The position numbers were made by a program, and so were the translations under genes. Of a DNA stretch of 64,000 nucleotides, positions 48,660 to 61,099 are shown piece by piece; the stretch's first letter is position 1, and each line of letters opens with the position of its first letter. The stretch comes from Epiperipatus broadwayi (lineage: Eukaryota > Onychophora > Udeonychophora > Euonychophora > Peripatidae). Location of the stretch: the NCBI GenBank assembly GCA_028023455.1, contig JAQFVV010000285.1, forward strand, positions 931,501 through 995,500, read 5' to 3'. The notes beneath the pieces were generated by a model that was not told the DNA's origin, did no database searches, and worked only from the letters and a program-made list of their open reading frames with translations.

Positions 48660-48850
48660 AATATAGGGGATTTGAACTCAGACTTTCAAGCACTCTTCAA
48701 CTATCCATACTATCTTATACTATTGATGCACATGACCACACACATGTAGAAAAGATAAATAATCACCAATTTATGTATTTTGTGCTGAACCAACACTCAT
48801 CAGTTGGCCCAGACACATGTATATAATCAATGCTAAGTTTATAAACTTTA
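48660..48850 (-). repeat. Family 3 hammerhead repeat, copy h (partial)
   Basis: Antisense. The ribozyme (about 48765-48807) keeps CUGAUGA and stem II, but GAAA reads AAAA (G12A) and U16.1 is lost. The segment downstream of acacatgtatataatcaatgc is truncated. Confidence 0.75.
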
Positions 48851-49029
48851 CCCTGTAATTAAGAAATTGTACATATCCATTTGGCAGTCATTATTGAGTG
48901 AAATAATTTTTGTAAATTGAAAACAAATCTGTAGTAGATATGATCTTCATGTTACAGATATGGTAATATGATAACTATTATAACATGTGGCATAATATTT
49001 ATTTTTAATTTGTAAGATTACACCAATTA

Positions 49030-49765
49030 TTAAGTATTTAAATAAACACTACTGTTTACATGCATGAAGAAAAGGATGACGGGAATAGATTCACTGATGG
49101 ATGGTTGTGATAAAGAAAAGCTGTGGGTATTGATGAAAAACAAGAAAAATTTAAAAATATATATTTGTAATTATATGGTCGACTATTTCTATCATCTAAT
49201 ATTAATTGTTAAATGTCTTCAGAAAAATTATCTTTATTTAAACTTTTCAAATATATTCAATGGTAGTTGTGTACTTGGTCTAATGTGGCTATTTGATGAT
49301 GTTGTTTCCCTACAAAAGCACAGAAATATGCCATTATGCAGTCCAAGTTACAAAAGGATAGGTCCCACAACAATTTCACATAAGTCACGTGAAAAGGCAC
49401 ATTTGCAGGAGAAGAGCTATGAAAGTAATAAAATGGATGTGTTTGTAGATTGTTTTGGAAATCATCTTAGTTTGTCAGACTAGTGCATGTATTGGCCGAT
49501 CTGAAGGATCAGCAAAACCATCAGAGCCCCTCTCTGCACATGGCAGTGCTACATGCTGAAATGTATAATGTAATTAAAAAATATAATTTAGAAAATAATG
49601 TTGGTTCATAGATTATTTTAAAATACTTTGAAAAATTGTCAGACAACAGAAAGCAAAAAATTATTGACCCAGTAATGTTACATTTAATTATTTTAGCAAA
49701 CAACAATGCCATCAAGTGGCAACATGAGCCCAAGTACACAACAACCTATTCAACAGTTAGTAATA
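49030..49765 (+). pseudogene. Unrecognised coding-like remnant
   Basis: A plus-strand frame (49064-49483) with a coding-like end (KSREKAHLQEKSYESNKMD) is followed in another frame by VLADLKDQQNHQSPSLHM near 49490-49540 and then LKYFEKLSDNRKQKIIDP near 49625-49680, without long AT-driven runs. Together these suggest one decayed protein with frameshifts, perhaps from a transposon or a retrocopied gene. I recognise no family. Confidence 0.3.
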
Positions 49766-50514
49766 GCACATAGAATACTATATAACACAACATTTCAAAT
49801 ATTATTTCTTTCTTAGAATGTTGTTGGCCTGACTAGTGAAATACTGAGGAAATTGAATGGGAAATCTGTGAATATTGAATTAAAGATGAAATTCTACAAT
49901 TTTCATAGACTTATTTATCTAGCTGGTTAAAGCCTCATCATAAATTTAATATTAATGAATGTAAAGGTTCATGACTATGCTTATATTATCATTGAACAAA
50001 CCCAGCAAACACTTAAAAAAGAGAGAATAATCCCACTAAAAACTTGTGTTATATGCTACTTGCTAATATTTTTAATAATTGAATAAAATTTTAATTTTAA
50101 AGTTTGAATTTTTTAAACACAATTAACAATTAGTCTTAGAAGATACATTTTTAAGATATAATTACAACTAACATGCCATTCACATAAGCATTTAAACACA
50201 AGTTGAAAAATATATATTTACAATGTAATTATAGTTGACCCACAGAATTTTAAAAGTAGACATAAATTAGTTCTTTTATTGAGTAAGAGTATCGAAATGG
50301 AAAAATATGAGTGTGGACATTGAAGAGTTTGATAAATTTGGACCATCTGATAAGTAAAGTTTGTTTTCAAAATAAACAGTGGTGGTAAAAGGTGGCCTGA
50401 ATGTCTACATTGCAAGATTTGTAGTAAAGATGAGATAAAAAATGCACTGACAAATATCAAAGAAACTTAAAAATTGTTTAATATATTTAACAGTAATGTG
50501 ATGGTATGATGTGA

Positions 50515-51220
50515 TGTGATGTACTGTGGCAAATCCTCCATACAGTAGTACCACCAAGTGCAAACCTTCATAATCAATGTGCATAAAATCCCTATCTAGT
50601 GCCTACAATATCCCCAAACTAGTTTCTAGCTTGTGGATTTTATTAGTGACAAGCCATGGATTTGAGAGTACTGCACTTAGATCATAGGACTCACCTTTTT
50701 ACATATTTGGTTAACTATAAAGCCAGGAGCTGAATATCAAAACACTTTAATGTTTTCAACACAAAGTAGATCTGAACTCAGTTCAGCATCTATGCATTTT
50801 GGTGTCTTTGGTTGTTCATAAACCACAGTCACTATTATCCTATAGACAGAATAGATAATAAAAAAACCATCAAGACATCACATAATTACCATTTTCATAT
50901 GCTTACATGGGCTGTTAATAATAGCAGCAAACTCTCAATACAATAGTGCCACACATGCAAGCTTTCATAATCCATGAATGCAGGAAGGTTTGCACATAAA
51001 ATCTCTATATAGTGCCAACACATTCAATATCCTCAATGAATGTCACAAGCTAGAAATTAGTCTGAGAATATTGGAAGAGTAGGCACTTGTTAGGAATTTT
51101 ATGCACAAATCTTCCTGCATCCATTAGGCTTGCACTTGGTGACACTATTGTATGAAGAGTTAGCTAGTACTGTTATTAACAGCCTGTTGATTATATAAAA
51201 TGGTGATTATGTGATGTTTT
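50515..51220. repeat. Family 2 hammerhead repeat, diverged inverted cluster
   Basis: A minus-oriented unit (50515-50865) is followed by a second minus-oriented unit that ends at about 51035 and meets a plus-oriented unit (51036-51220). Shared blocks include ccctatctagtgcctac, ctagtttctagcttgtgg and cattttggtgtctttgg. Ribozyme relics at 50610-50651 (CUAAUAA) and about 51036-51066 are inactive. The inverted junction falls in ribozyme stem I. Confidence 0.75.
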
Positions 51221-52366
51221 GATGTTTTATTTTTGAAATGGTGATTATGTGATGTTTTGATGTTAATGTTTTATTTTTATTAATATTTTTGTAAAAATAT
51301 TTTATCTTCTATTTATCAGATTATCATTACAAAGAGGTACATCTATCAAACACAATAAAAATATTATAATATTTTTTCATGTGCATTAACCAGCATAGCT
51401 ATAGTCGAATAAAGCAATTTTTATTCTCTATTACCTCTCGCACTATCTACTGTAAGATTGGATAATCAACAATTTACCAGATAGAAGTAAAAGACATTTT
51501 GGATTTTATAATACATACTGGTAAGAATAACAGTAACAAGAAGATAACCAGTGGAAATGTATTAAATTATTATGAGATACTTAGTCAAAATAAAAATCAA
51601 CCATTGCAACCATATAGTTCATTTTTAATAACTTTATACAGTATACAAATAAGAAAACTAGGTTTTAGTTTCATAAGAAAAAAACATAATAAAGTATTTT
51701 CTCTCTCTTTCTACTAAGGAATTGATAAAGTTTAGAAAAACAATCTTTTATAAATAAAAACTTCAAAGAAAGATGTTCTGGTTTTTCTTTTTTTATATTG
51801 ATTATATTATATTTATGTATATATATATATGAATACTAAACTATTTAAATTATGCATTTATTTCCATGTAATTTCTTTTACTCATTTTTATGCTTATTGT
51901 TACATTTGTATAATAGCTGTGAAATATAAATGCATTATATTAACAAACTTTGTTATAGGTATATAATTTTATAATGTAATATATTTATATGTTTGCATAT
52001 CTGAAGAAGACTGATGTAAAGTCAAAGTTGTAATTATAAAAATTAATTTAAAAAATTCATTAAAATTTAGCATAAAAATCATTTAGTATTGATATATATT
52101 AAAATATAAGATTGAATTGACAATATTAATAAAATTGAACTTATTAAAAATATTTTTAAAAGGTACTAAAATTGGAAAATTTAAACATAATAGTGAGATG
52201 TTTTTAGGTTTACCAAAGTAATGTACTAGAATCCCAATTTAATTAAAGTAACATTTTAGAAAACTAGAAAAGAGGTAGTTAATAATATACATAACTTTCT
52301 TTTTAATAATGAATCATAAGAATATAAATAAATTATTTGCCCATTATTCAAAATACTAAAACAAAG
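51221..52366. other. AT-rich intergenic DNA
   Basis: A 33-bp direct repeat (gatgttttgatgtt...) at 51180-51270; otherwise nothing recognised. Confidence 0.5.
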
Positions 52367-52378
52367 GATATACAATAC

Positions 52379-52489
52379 GTCAAGCGTTGTTAGCTGAGAG
52401 GTCATCGCAACTGCCTTGCAAGCAAGTAGTTGGTTGCAGACGGGTTGTGGGTTCGCGTTTTGGCCGATGCTATGACATATAAAAAAAAA
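52379..52489 (+). mobile_element. tRNA-derived SINE, copy 4
   Basis: Diverged A box (agctgagaggtca), B box gggttcgcgtt, tail gctatgacat plus A9. Target-site duplication gatatacaatac at 52367-52378 and 52490-52501 (12 of 12). Confidence 0.87.
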
Positions 52490-52896
52490 GATATACAATA
52501 CTTATATTTTAAAATCTTAAAAATATATATTCTTAAAATAGTAAGAATTGATTGAATAAGTAATTATTAAATAAGAAAAATCATAACTTATAATTTTCTG
52601 TAATTTTTTCATCTTAAAACGTAAAAACTAAAACACAATAAATTAAAACCAATTGAATTATTTATTATTCACTAAAAAATTATGAATTTTAAGCAAGAGA
52701 AATGACGTTACTGCATCTAAGAAATTTTATCACTCAAAGATATTCTCTGACATAATGATAATTAACCAGAGAACATAAAAACCAAAAATAAAAAAAATAA
52801 ATAAACCTATCTGAAAATAAAATTGACCTAAAAATATAGTTCAACAGACTTGACATTAAAAAACTTCAAAAAAAATTTTAAAAAAATTATTTATTT

Positions 52897-53002
52897 CTTT
52901 TTCTCATGTGTCATAGCATCAGCCCGGAAGCGAACCCGCTAACCCGGAACAACTGCTTGTAAAGCAGCTATCGCTGACCTCTCGACCACCAATGCTTGAC
53001 AT
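52897..53002 (-). mobile_element. tRNA-derived SINE, copy 5
   Basis: Minus orientation, B box gggttcgcttcc, A box tggtcgagagg. Target-site duplication attatttattt at 52886-52896 and 53003-53013. Confidence 0.85.
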
Positions 53003-53013
53003 ATTATTTATTT

Positions 53014-54845
53014 TTGATGAAAATTGACGGCAGAATATCAAATCTTTAAATAAAGAAATTTCTTCTCTATCCTTAGCGAATGTTCTTCAGGTATCAATTA
53101 TCGTATAAAGTTCTGAATTTTGTGGGAGGTATTTTTTAAAATATCACTGATAAATATATGAAATAAAAACAGTCAAACCAGAATAAAAAAAAAACTTGAT
53201 TTTCTGAAAAAGGATTTTTAATAGAAGATAATTAATTTTTGCCTTTTCTGTTCTCATGGCTTGTTGTAGTGGCAGAATGATATTCTGATAATTAAGGATC
53301 ATCAATTGCGATCTAGCTATGAAAAATAAATCATTTTATTATTTATGTTATGCATTTTATTAATAAATTTCAGAAATAATATTAATATGATCAAAGAAAA
53401 AATGTTTTGCTCCTAAATTTTTTTATAAAGCTTTAAAAAAGCAAAATATCAAAACAAATATCTCATTGTACGTATTATATTAGTTAAAATGTCTATTATT
53501 ATAGATTTGGGAGTTTGATAACTTTTTTAAATTTTTTCACGCTATTGACAAATTTAAGTAAAAGAGTCACCTATATCTTAATTACGAAAAGCTAATTAAT
53601 CATAATCTGTGATTAAATATAGTCACAGATTATTCCCATTCATTAAGCTTTTTTTTTATTTTTGCAAAGTTTATCTTAACCGTTAAAGTTTACAAAAAGA
53701 AAAGTACAAAAAACACATAAGACTTTAGTAATTGAACGATCATAATATACGATTATTAAAGCTGAAATGGATTTTGTCATTACTGATCAGGGCCAGACCG
53801 GAGATGTTTTCTGTCTAATCCAATAAATAATTTGTCTTCCTTTAGATCGTTACATCGATTGTTTTCGAGATAATTTTTGAAGTTATTCGAAACATTTCAC
53901 TTTGAGATTTAGAACCTATGTCTTTACATTAGCCCGGAAAGTTTTGATAATAGTATATTTTATTCATCTTAACCGTCAAATGATGGCAAAAAAAAAAAAA
54001 GAACTAGTATATATTCTTCAACAATAATTGTGACCGATATAGAAATCTGCACTGGAAATATAACGTCTTTAAAATATTAATAGGCTTCGAACATGAATAC
54101 TTTAGTAAGCCTTCTATGCAGATGAATAGTATACAAAACAGTAATTCATCAATAACTTTTAATTGCATAAAAATGCATAATAGAAATAAGAAAATATTGA
54201 AAAATAATTTATTTACCAAAAAATGGAATATCTAAAATGCGAGATATTAATACTTTTAAAATTCAAAATAATAAGACCTTGTTTAAAAATATTGAAGCGA
54301 CATAGACATTTTTTTTTTAAATAAAATTTTCCAGATTATTAAGACATTATTCAAACAAAGCTTTCTACAAATCAAAGATAAGGATAAATTATGAGTATTT
54401 ATCTTTTCAAAGAAAACATAAAACAACAAATCTTCAATTCATTAAGGGATATGGATAAAATCCTTATTCTGTTCTATGTTTGCTGAAAAAAGTACGTCCA
54501 CTTTGTTTAAACATGGTTAAAGCATATTTTGAAATTTGATTTGTCCATTTTTCAATTATTATATATTACTGTTAATGTTAGTAATAAACAATAATTGAAT
54601 GGTTTATTGATGAGAAGTTCATAACAATTTTAAACTCAAAATTTGACAACCCTGGTCTACAATCCAAACACTTTAAATTTCAAAGTCTTCCACTCTACCA
54701 TTGCACCAAACTAAATATTAAAAAAAAATGAGGTGGCAATTATTTGGGAGTTTATAAGAAGTTTGGAAGAAATTAACCACATAATCTATAGACCTTTAAT
54801 TCCAAAACCTGCCACTCTACTATTGTTTTGCACTACACATGATGA
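53014..54845. other. AT-rich intergenic DNA
   Basis: Nothing recognised except a small hairpin ataatctgtgatt/tcacagattat near 53597-53631. Confidence 0.5.
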
Positions 54846-54848
54846 CCT

Positions 54849-55064
54849 TCTTCTTCTTCTTCTTCTCCTTCTTCTTCTTCTCCTTCTTCTCCTTCTACTT
54901 CTTCTCCTTCTTCTTCTTCTTCTTCTCCTTCTTCTTCTTCTTCTCCTTCTTCTTCTCCTTCTTCTTCTCCTTCCTCTTCTTCTTCTTCTTCTTATTATTA
55001 TTATTGTTGTTGTTGTTGTTGTTATTGTTGTTGTTATTGTTGTTATGATAATGATGATGATGTT
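54849..55064 (+). repeat. (TTC/TCC)n then (ATT)n/(GTT)n microsatellite at a LINE tail
   Basis: Trinucleotide run adjoining the 3' end of the minus-strand LINE, so on the minus strand it reads as the element's (CAT/AAC/AAT/AAG) tail. Confidence 0.9.
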
Positions 55065-55809
55065 TCAATAATATTTATTGTCTATAAAGGCTATATCATG
55101 TCTACATACTTATGCCTTAGTTACTGTGGCATGATAATTTTTTGAGTATATCGATATGGAAGTGTTGAATGGGAGTCTACATCAGCAAATCTACTGAATT
55201 ACATTGCTTTAGAAATTACTGTTATTCATTTCTCATTTTGTTGTTTGTTGGTGTCCTACCTGCAATCTTTCATTAATCTTTGTTTACTAGTCATAAGTTT
55301 TATATATTTATTCAGCTGAGTGAAAATTCACATTTCATATTGTCCTGCTAGGTTTTGTTTGAATAGTCTGTTTTTATATAATATCTAGCTTTGCATGCTC
55401 CTATAAATTGGCTTGTGATTTTAATAATGACCAGATGGCTGCATAGATATCTGGATCACAATCTTTGCATCTCTGCTCCTTATTTGTTGCAGCTTGTTGT
55501 ATAAGTCACTAGATGCCTTTCTGATGCTATTTCTGAAGCTTAAAATACATCATGAGCACTAATATGCATAAAGTCAAAGATTGCTGCTCTTGCCATAGGG
55601 GTTGCCTTCTTGTATGTAAAATCTGTAAGCTGCTGTATGGTTTGTCTTGTTTGTATAGATTTAGCATATTGTTTGTGTAGTAATTAGTGATGTACAGTTA
55701 TAAAATGTGTTTATGTGATTCTTCAAATGCATGGCATAGGTTGTAGAATAAATCTATTGACCTATAAAGATGACACTATCATGAGAAATAAGATGTTGGT
55801 ATGCAAACA

Positions 55810-57510
55810 GATTCAGCTTGTTAAAGAAGTCAAAGAACTGAAGCTCTGAAGTTGTTTGTTATTTACTCCCAGCATTGGGATAAAGTCCTGTTTGTTTATG
55901 ACTGGGTTGATCAACTTGTCTGACTGCCAGTATGTGTACTTGCTGTCAAATGTGAGCATTGTAGTTGTGGCATTGATTTGTGCTGCATATGCTAATGACT
56001 CATAATATCCATAAATGGGGGTGGGAGTAGAAAATCTGTAGGGATTATATTGAGATTTTATAATTGCTGAATCTGTGCAGTGATCTTTGCTAATAGGTTT
56101 ATTGTTTTCTGTGTATGGAACACATGTATTGTGGTAGTCCCAGACCATTCTGTATAATTGATTGGCTGAGTTGTTTGATTGATATAGTTACAGTTTTCAT
56201 ACCCCATAGTAGTTTGTTACAGAGTGATGATATGGCCACTGTAAATTTTTTTGTAAAGTTGATAATAGGTGAGTAATATGCAATTCTTGTTGTTGTAAGT
56301 ATAATTAAATAGGTGCACCTTTTGATTATAGAGATAAGTATGCATTTGATAAAAATGTGGCTATGTTTGTTGCTTTCTGTTTAAGGTAATTTTGCAGTGT
56401 TTGTCTCATTCCATGTTCTCCCAGTTAAAATGGGTATCCAAGAAATGGGGTCCTTGGTATATCTGTGTGTAGAGTTTGTCAGTATAGATTAACCATGCTG
56501 ATGTGTTGACTAACTTGAATTGTATTTTATGCATTTCTATGTAATTTTGTAGTATTCTTTCTAATACTGGAATTTCTTTCCACAATGTTAAAAACACTGT
56601 CACTTCATCCATGTATGCAATACATGGAATATGTTGGGCTATTCAAAATATTAATATTCCTGGCAACTCATTTGCAATCTGTTTGAAGAGTGAATTTATA
56701 TGTAGGATAAACAGAAGTGCACTGAGAGATCCTTGTGAAATTGATCGGTGCGAGTAAATGCTATTGTGTTTTTGTGGCTAGACATGAGGTTATCTCTTGG
56801 CTGAGTAAGAAGTTTGCCATGATGTATAATAAGATGAATGGAATTTTTATATTCACAATCATGTTCATAAAGACATCTATTGCAACAAAATCAAATGCTT
56901 CCTGCATATCCAGTTGAATTGCAATTGGTGCATACTTTTTATTTTGTTGCACTGCACTTTGTATCATTTTTAAATACAAATGTAGCATGTGTGGTGGAGA
57001 ATCCATTCTTTGTGTACTGCATGTTTGATATCCGGGGCAATATGTATGTTTCTATTTTCTCTTTGACTACTTTTCCAATAATTTGATTCCAAATGGACCC
57101 ATGAAAACAGGTCGAAGGTTGTTGAGATTAGAAATGGCTGTTTTTTTTTTTTTGTTAAATAGTAATATCGCTATCAGATATAGTCCTCTAGTGTTGTATA
57201 TTTTTTGTGATGGGAAGTTAATATGATTGCAAAGGTACTCCATCGTAAATTGATCAAATGTTAAAGGACTAATGTTGGTATGCCATTGGTTCCAGAGTGG
57301 AAAATATTGAGAATTTTTTTAAGCTTTTCAACAAATTGTTGGATGTAAAAGGGAATATCTGTTTCAGGACTTTTGAATTGATAATTGGTTGGTGTGTATT
57401 GTTTATATGTTTGGAACTTTTGCTTAAAATGTTGGAATATTGGGTCCAATATGTTATGCCCTGCATAGACAATGCCACTTATCTCAATTGTCATGGGCAC
57501 TTTTCTGGTT
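55810..57510 (-). pseudogene. Reverse transcriptase of the decayed LINE
   Basis: FHSGTNGIPT near 57300 (G-x-D-G-I-P region), IAIQLDMQEAFDFVAID near 56915 (motif A), then IAYMDEVTVFL near 56610 (motif C, normally YADD, changed to YMDE) and NTSAWLIYTDKL near 56500. The thumb segment follows to 55813. Multiple frames, no intact product. Confidence 0.7.
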
Positions 57511-57899
57511 AATGGATAGCCCAGTGCTCAATGTATTTATCCATGTGTTCATGTGTATTGTTATGTGAAGCATATTTTTCTTTTCTTTGTGCCAATGTTT
57601 TCTTTTAATTGTTTATGTGTGTAGTGATATTTCTTTATTAGTTTTTGTGTATGTTGGTGAGTGTTGTGCATGGGTCTGGTAATGGTGATTCTCTTGTGGA
57701 GATTGTCTGCTAGTGCCATTAATCAAGAGGGTGATGGTATCTTGCCATGTGATGTATGTTGAAGGATAGTATGTTGATGAATGACTGATATTTTTTGAAT
57801 TAGATCTTGTGTGGTAATGTCAATTTTGTTTTTCATAATGTAAACCTCTGAGAATAGGAATTTGGTAGTTAGTGGAAATAGGAGTCTAATAGTTTTTCT

Positions 57900-58570
57900 A
57901 AATAAATAAATGTTGCCTGGAGCTCTGAGAAATTTATTGTAATAGTTTGGGCAACATAGTCTGAAAATGGGCATGGATTAAAATGGAAGTTGATTAGGTG
58001 ATGAAGCATTGGTGTGTAGTAGCAAAAACCAATGATTGTGGCATGCTGTTGATTGTAGAATGGCACTGAATCTGCTGGAACAAATCTTTGAGCACTCATG
58101 AGTGGCCAGTGGTAGTTTTAATTGATTTAAAAATTTTGTATTTATAGCTTAAGTTGAAATTACCAATTAATATTGTTGGGTTGTGGCTGGTTGTGAGTTG
58201 AGAATTTATTGTGAGAATTATATGTGCTATTATGCTGGGACCTGGGGGCACATACACACAAAAAGAGTGTAGTATTTTGATGCTGAAATGTAGTGATTAG
58301 GAGATGTGAGTCAATCTAAATAATTTTGAAGGTTGAAAAGCTGCAATTTGAAACTATGAGTATGCCTGTGCCCAATGAACGTGATGAAGTATACCTGGAG
58401 TTTGTGGAAACAACTTGGTTATATGGGTATGTGGTCGGATTAACTTGTGATGTATTGTAGATTTTTGTTTCTAGTAGTCCTAGTATTTGTGGTTATATGA
58501 TGCTAATCCATTTGTTAAAATGGTATATTTTTGATATTGAATTAATGGCTCTGACATTCAGCACTGCTAT
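57900..58570 (-). pseudogene. AP endonuclease domain of the decayed LINE
   Basis: IAVLNVRAIN near 58560 (N-V-R-G-L block), LGLLETKIY near 58470 (catalytic E of E-x-K), LGTGILIVS near 58365, LFLCVCAP near 58255 (V-Y-A-P) and PFSDYVAQTITI near 57955 (S-D-H block, histidine changed). The order matches LINE endonucleases. Inactive. Confidence 0.7.
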
Positions 58571-59041
58571 TTTAATTTTCATTAATGGTATAGCTGTTGT
58601 ACTTTTTTGTTGTGGTTGCTTTGAAGATTTACATTGTATATTTTCATAGACTTGATTTATTTCTGTTTGTTTTTGGTCTGTTTTGTTAGCTTTTGTATCA
58701 TTCTTCTGATTGGTTTTTGTGCTTCTTCAATTTGTGATGTTGTGGTTATTAGATAGTTTTCCAATAGATTTATGATTGTTGTTTTCATTGGACTTGAGTC
58801 TTTATTTATATTGTCAATGATTGATTAATTAGGGTTATCATAATCTGTATTTGCTTTTTTGCTAGCTTCTTTCTGGTAGGTCTCCAGGTTTTCTCTTGCT
58901 TTCTGGTTGGATTGGATTGGATTTGTCAGTTGCATTATTGTGATAGGGCTGCTTGTTGGTAGTATGGCCTTCATAATTTCTGTGGCTGTCAAATTAATAA
59001 TAGTATGCTGTGTGCTTCTATCTGTTCCACAGTCAAATTCT

Positions 59042-59044
<3 letters not shown>

Positions 59045-59118
<74 letters not shown>
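59045..59118. repeat. (TA)n microsatellite inside the LINE
   Basis: Pure TA run of about 74 bases in the LINE's ORF1 region. Confidence 0.95.
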
Positions 59119-59121
<3 letters not shown>

Positions 59122-60095
59122 TTACTTAACAAATTTTTTTTTTGTTTGGTTTCCATTTTCTATTTGATAAAGTTCCTTGGTTTAAAGTTTTTTTTTCTGT
59201 GAACAAATCTATAAAGTCTAAGCTTTGTATCTCTGCTTTATTGTCATTATTTCTTAGTGTGGTTTTAGAACTGCTATCCTTGGCAATAGCAATTTCTTTC
59301 TTCTGTTTGCATGGTAGTGTTGAAAGTTTGTTGTTTTTGTATGTGTGGATTTTGATTTTTGGTTAAGTTCTGGTTCTTTGGGTATTGTGCAATGATGGGT
59401 TCTTTTTGTTTACATGAGGAACATTGTGGGTCTTTTACCTCTAATATATAGAGTGAGCATTGCTTCCTAATTCAGGATTTGTGTTGGAATATTATCTTGA
59501 TCAGTATCTGGATGTAGTTTTATTCTGAACTTGTAAGAGTTACTCACAATTGATATTGGTGTGTCTTTCTGGTATACAGTTTTGAACATAATGACCTTGC
59601 CAAATGGTTTCATCATCATTTTAAAGTCTTGCTCTGTGTATCCCAAATAGATATTCTTAATTATTTTTGAAATGGGTTGTCATAATTCTGGTCTATAGTG
59701 ATCAGTGCAAAGTTACCCAATGATTTGACTTGGCTTTGAAATCTCTCTCTTTGTGTGATTTCATAAAATTACTGTATTAAATACCAGTCATTGGATGATA
59801 TGCAAATTGTTATATGGTGTCCCAGAATCCATTTAGTGTTATTACCTCATACAGTGACTCTTTTGGAAATTTATATAGTGAATTGTTGTTATCTGTTGCT
59901 GGCAATATGATGGACTTGGGTAAAAAAATCCTTGAACATTGCACAGAGATGCTGTGGTACTGATATATTGAATAATTCAGTTGAGATCTTCACTTTTTCT
60001 TCATTCTAGACAATTTCTGGTGGATTTTGACTTTCCTGTTTTTCAATTTCAAAGTATCTGTCTCTATCAATTGGTTTTCTATATCTAGGATTATT

Positions 60096-60139
60096 ATTAT
60101 TAGTAGTAGTAGTAGTATTATCATTATCATCATCATTAA

Positions 60140-60186
<47 letters not shown>

Positions 60187-60195
60187 TGATTATTA

Positions 60196-60263
<68 letters not shown>

Positions 60264-60305
60264 ATAATGATTATTATTATTATTATTATTATTATAATGA
60301 TAATC
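60096..60305 (+). repeat. (TAG)n/(ATT)n microsatellite
   Basis: Trinucleotide tract at the boundary between the LINE and the upstream minisatellite. The SSSS/IIII peptides predicted here are artefacts. Confidence 0.9.
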
Positions 60306-60319
60306 TTTATTTGTCTTAG

Positions 60320-60860
60320 AAAGTTACAAGAGTTTTACATAGGTTATATTGCTGCAGTGTTTACATAGGCAATCAGTAGTTGTAGGTTTTACATATATAA
60401 AAGTTGATTTATTGGTTTACACAGGATTGCAAGAAATTTTTATATACTGTGGATGAGCTACAAGGATTTTACATAGTGTGGACTGATATAGTTATATGGA
60501 CAATCCATCAATGTAGTTTTACATATGTAAACATTGATTTACATGAGATATACAATGATTTTTTTTATGTTGTGGATTAGTTACTTGGGTTTTACATGAC
60601 ATGGATTGCTATGGTTAGATAGGCAACCTATAGTTGTAGTTTTATTTATGTTCAAGTTGATTGATTTATTTACATAAGATTACAGGAATTTTTATATGCT
60701 GTGGATTAGTTACAAGGGTTTTACATAGCTTGGATTGCCATGGTTACATGGGCAATCTGTAGTTGTAGATTTACATATATAAAAGTTGTTTTATTGATCT
60801 ACACAAGATTACATAAATTTTACATGCTCTGGACTGATGTATTTGCAAATGCAAAACAGT
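60320..60860. repeat. Minisatellite, about 130-bp unit, about 4 copies
   Basis: The blocks agttgtagttttacat, tgctgtggattagttac and catgggcaatct recur near 60379, 60510, 60633 and 60771 (periods about 131, 123, 138). Copies are diverged. No ribozyme core. Confidence 0.8.
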
Positions 60861-61099
60861 TTATTTTAATGTGATTGGGTGTCCGGGATAACCTAGGTGA
60901 GAATCTAGCAATTTCCATGGTAGTATGACAATTATCTGAGAGGTCCACATGTGTGCTAGTTTTGTCTCCATATTGTTTTCTGGTCAGACTTAGGTTTTGA
61001 GTACTTTTGGAGATTGAAAAAATAGAGCATTTTAACTAAGTTGTGAAGAAATGGACTGATGCTGATTTGGACTTTAAAACTTTGCAGTGGTATTATAGT

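Larger units (their letters stand above)
55065..60095 (-). mobile_element. Decayed LINE with CCHC, AP endonuclease and reverse transcriptase
   Basis: Minus strand, 5' to 3': an RNA-binding ORF1-like part (59770-59460), a ruined CCHC knuckle (CSSCKQK then altered H and C, near 59410), an AP endonuclease (58570-57900) and a reverse transcriptase (57500-55800), then a simple-repeat tail. Every domain is broken by stops. Clade unresolved; not the RTE family found elsewhere in this window. Confidence 0.7.

Noticed and set aside
54733-55071. Poly-leucine and poly-phenylalanine frames
   Set aside because: Translation of a TTC/TCC trinucleotide run.
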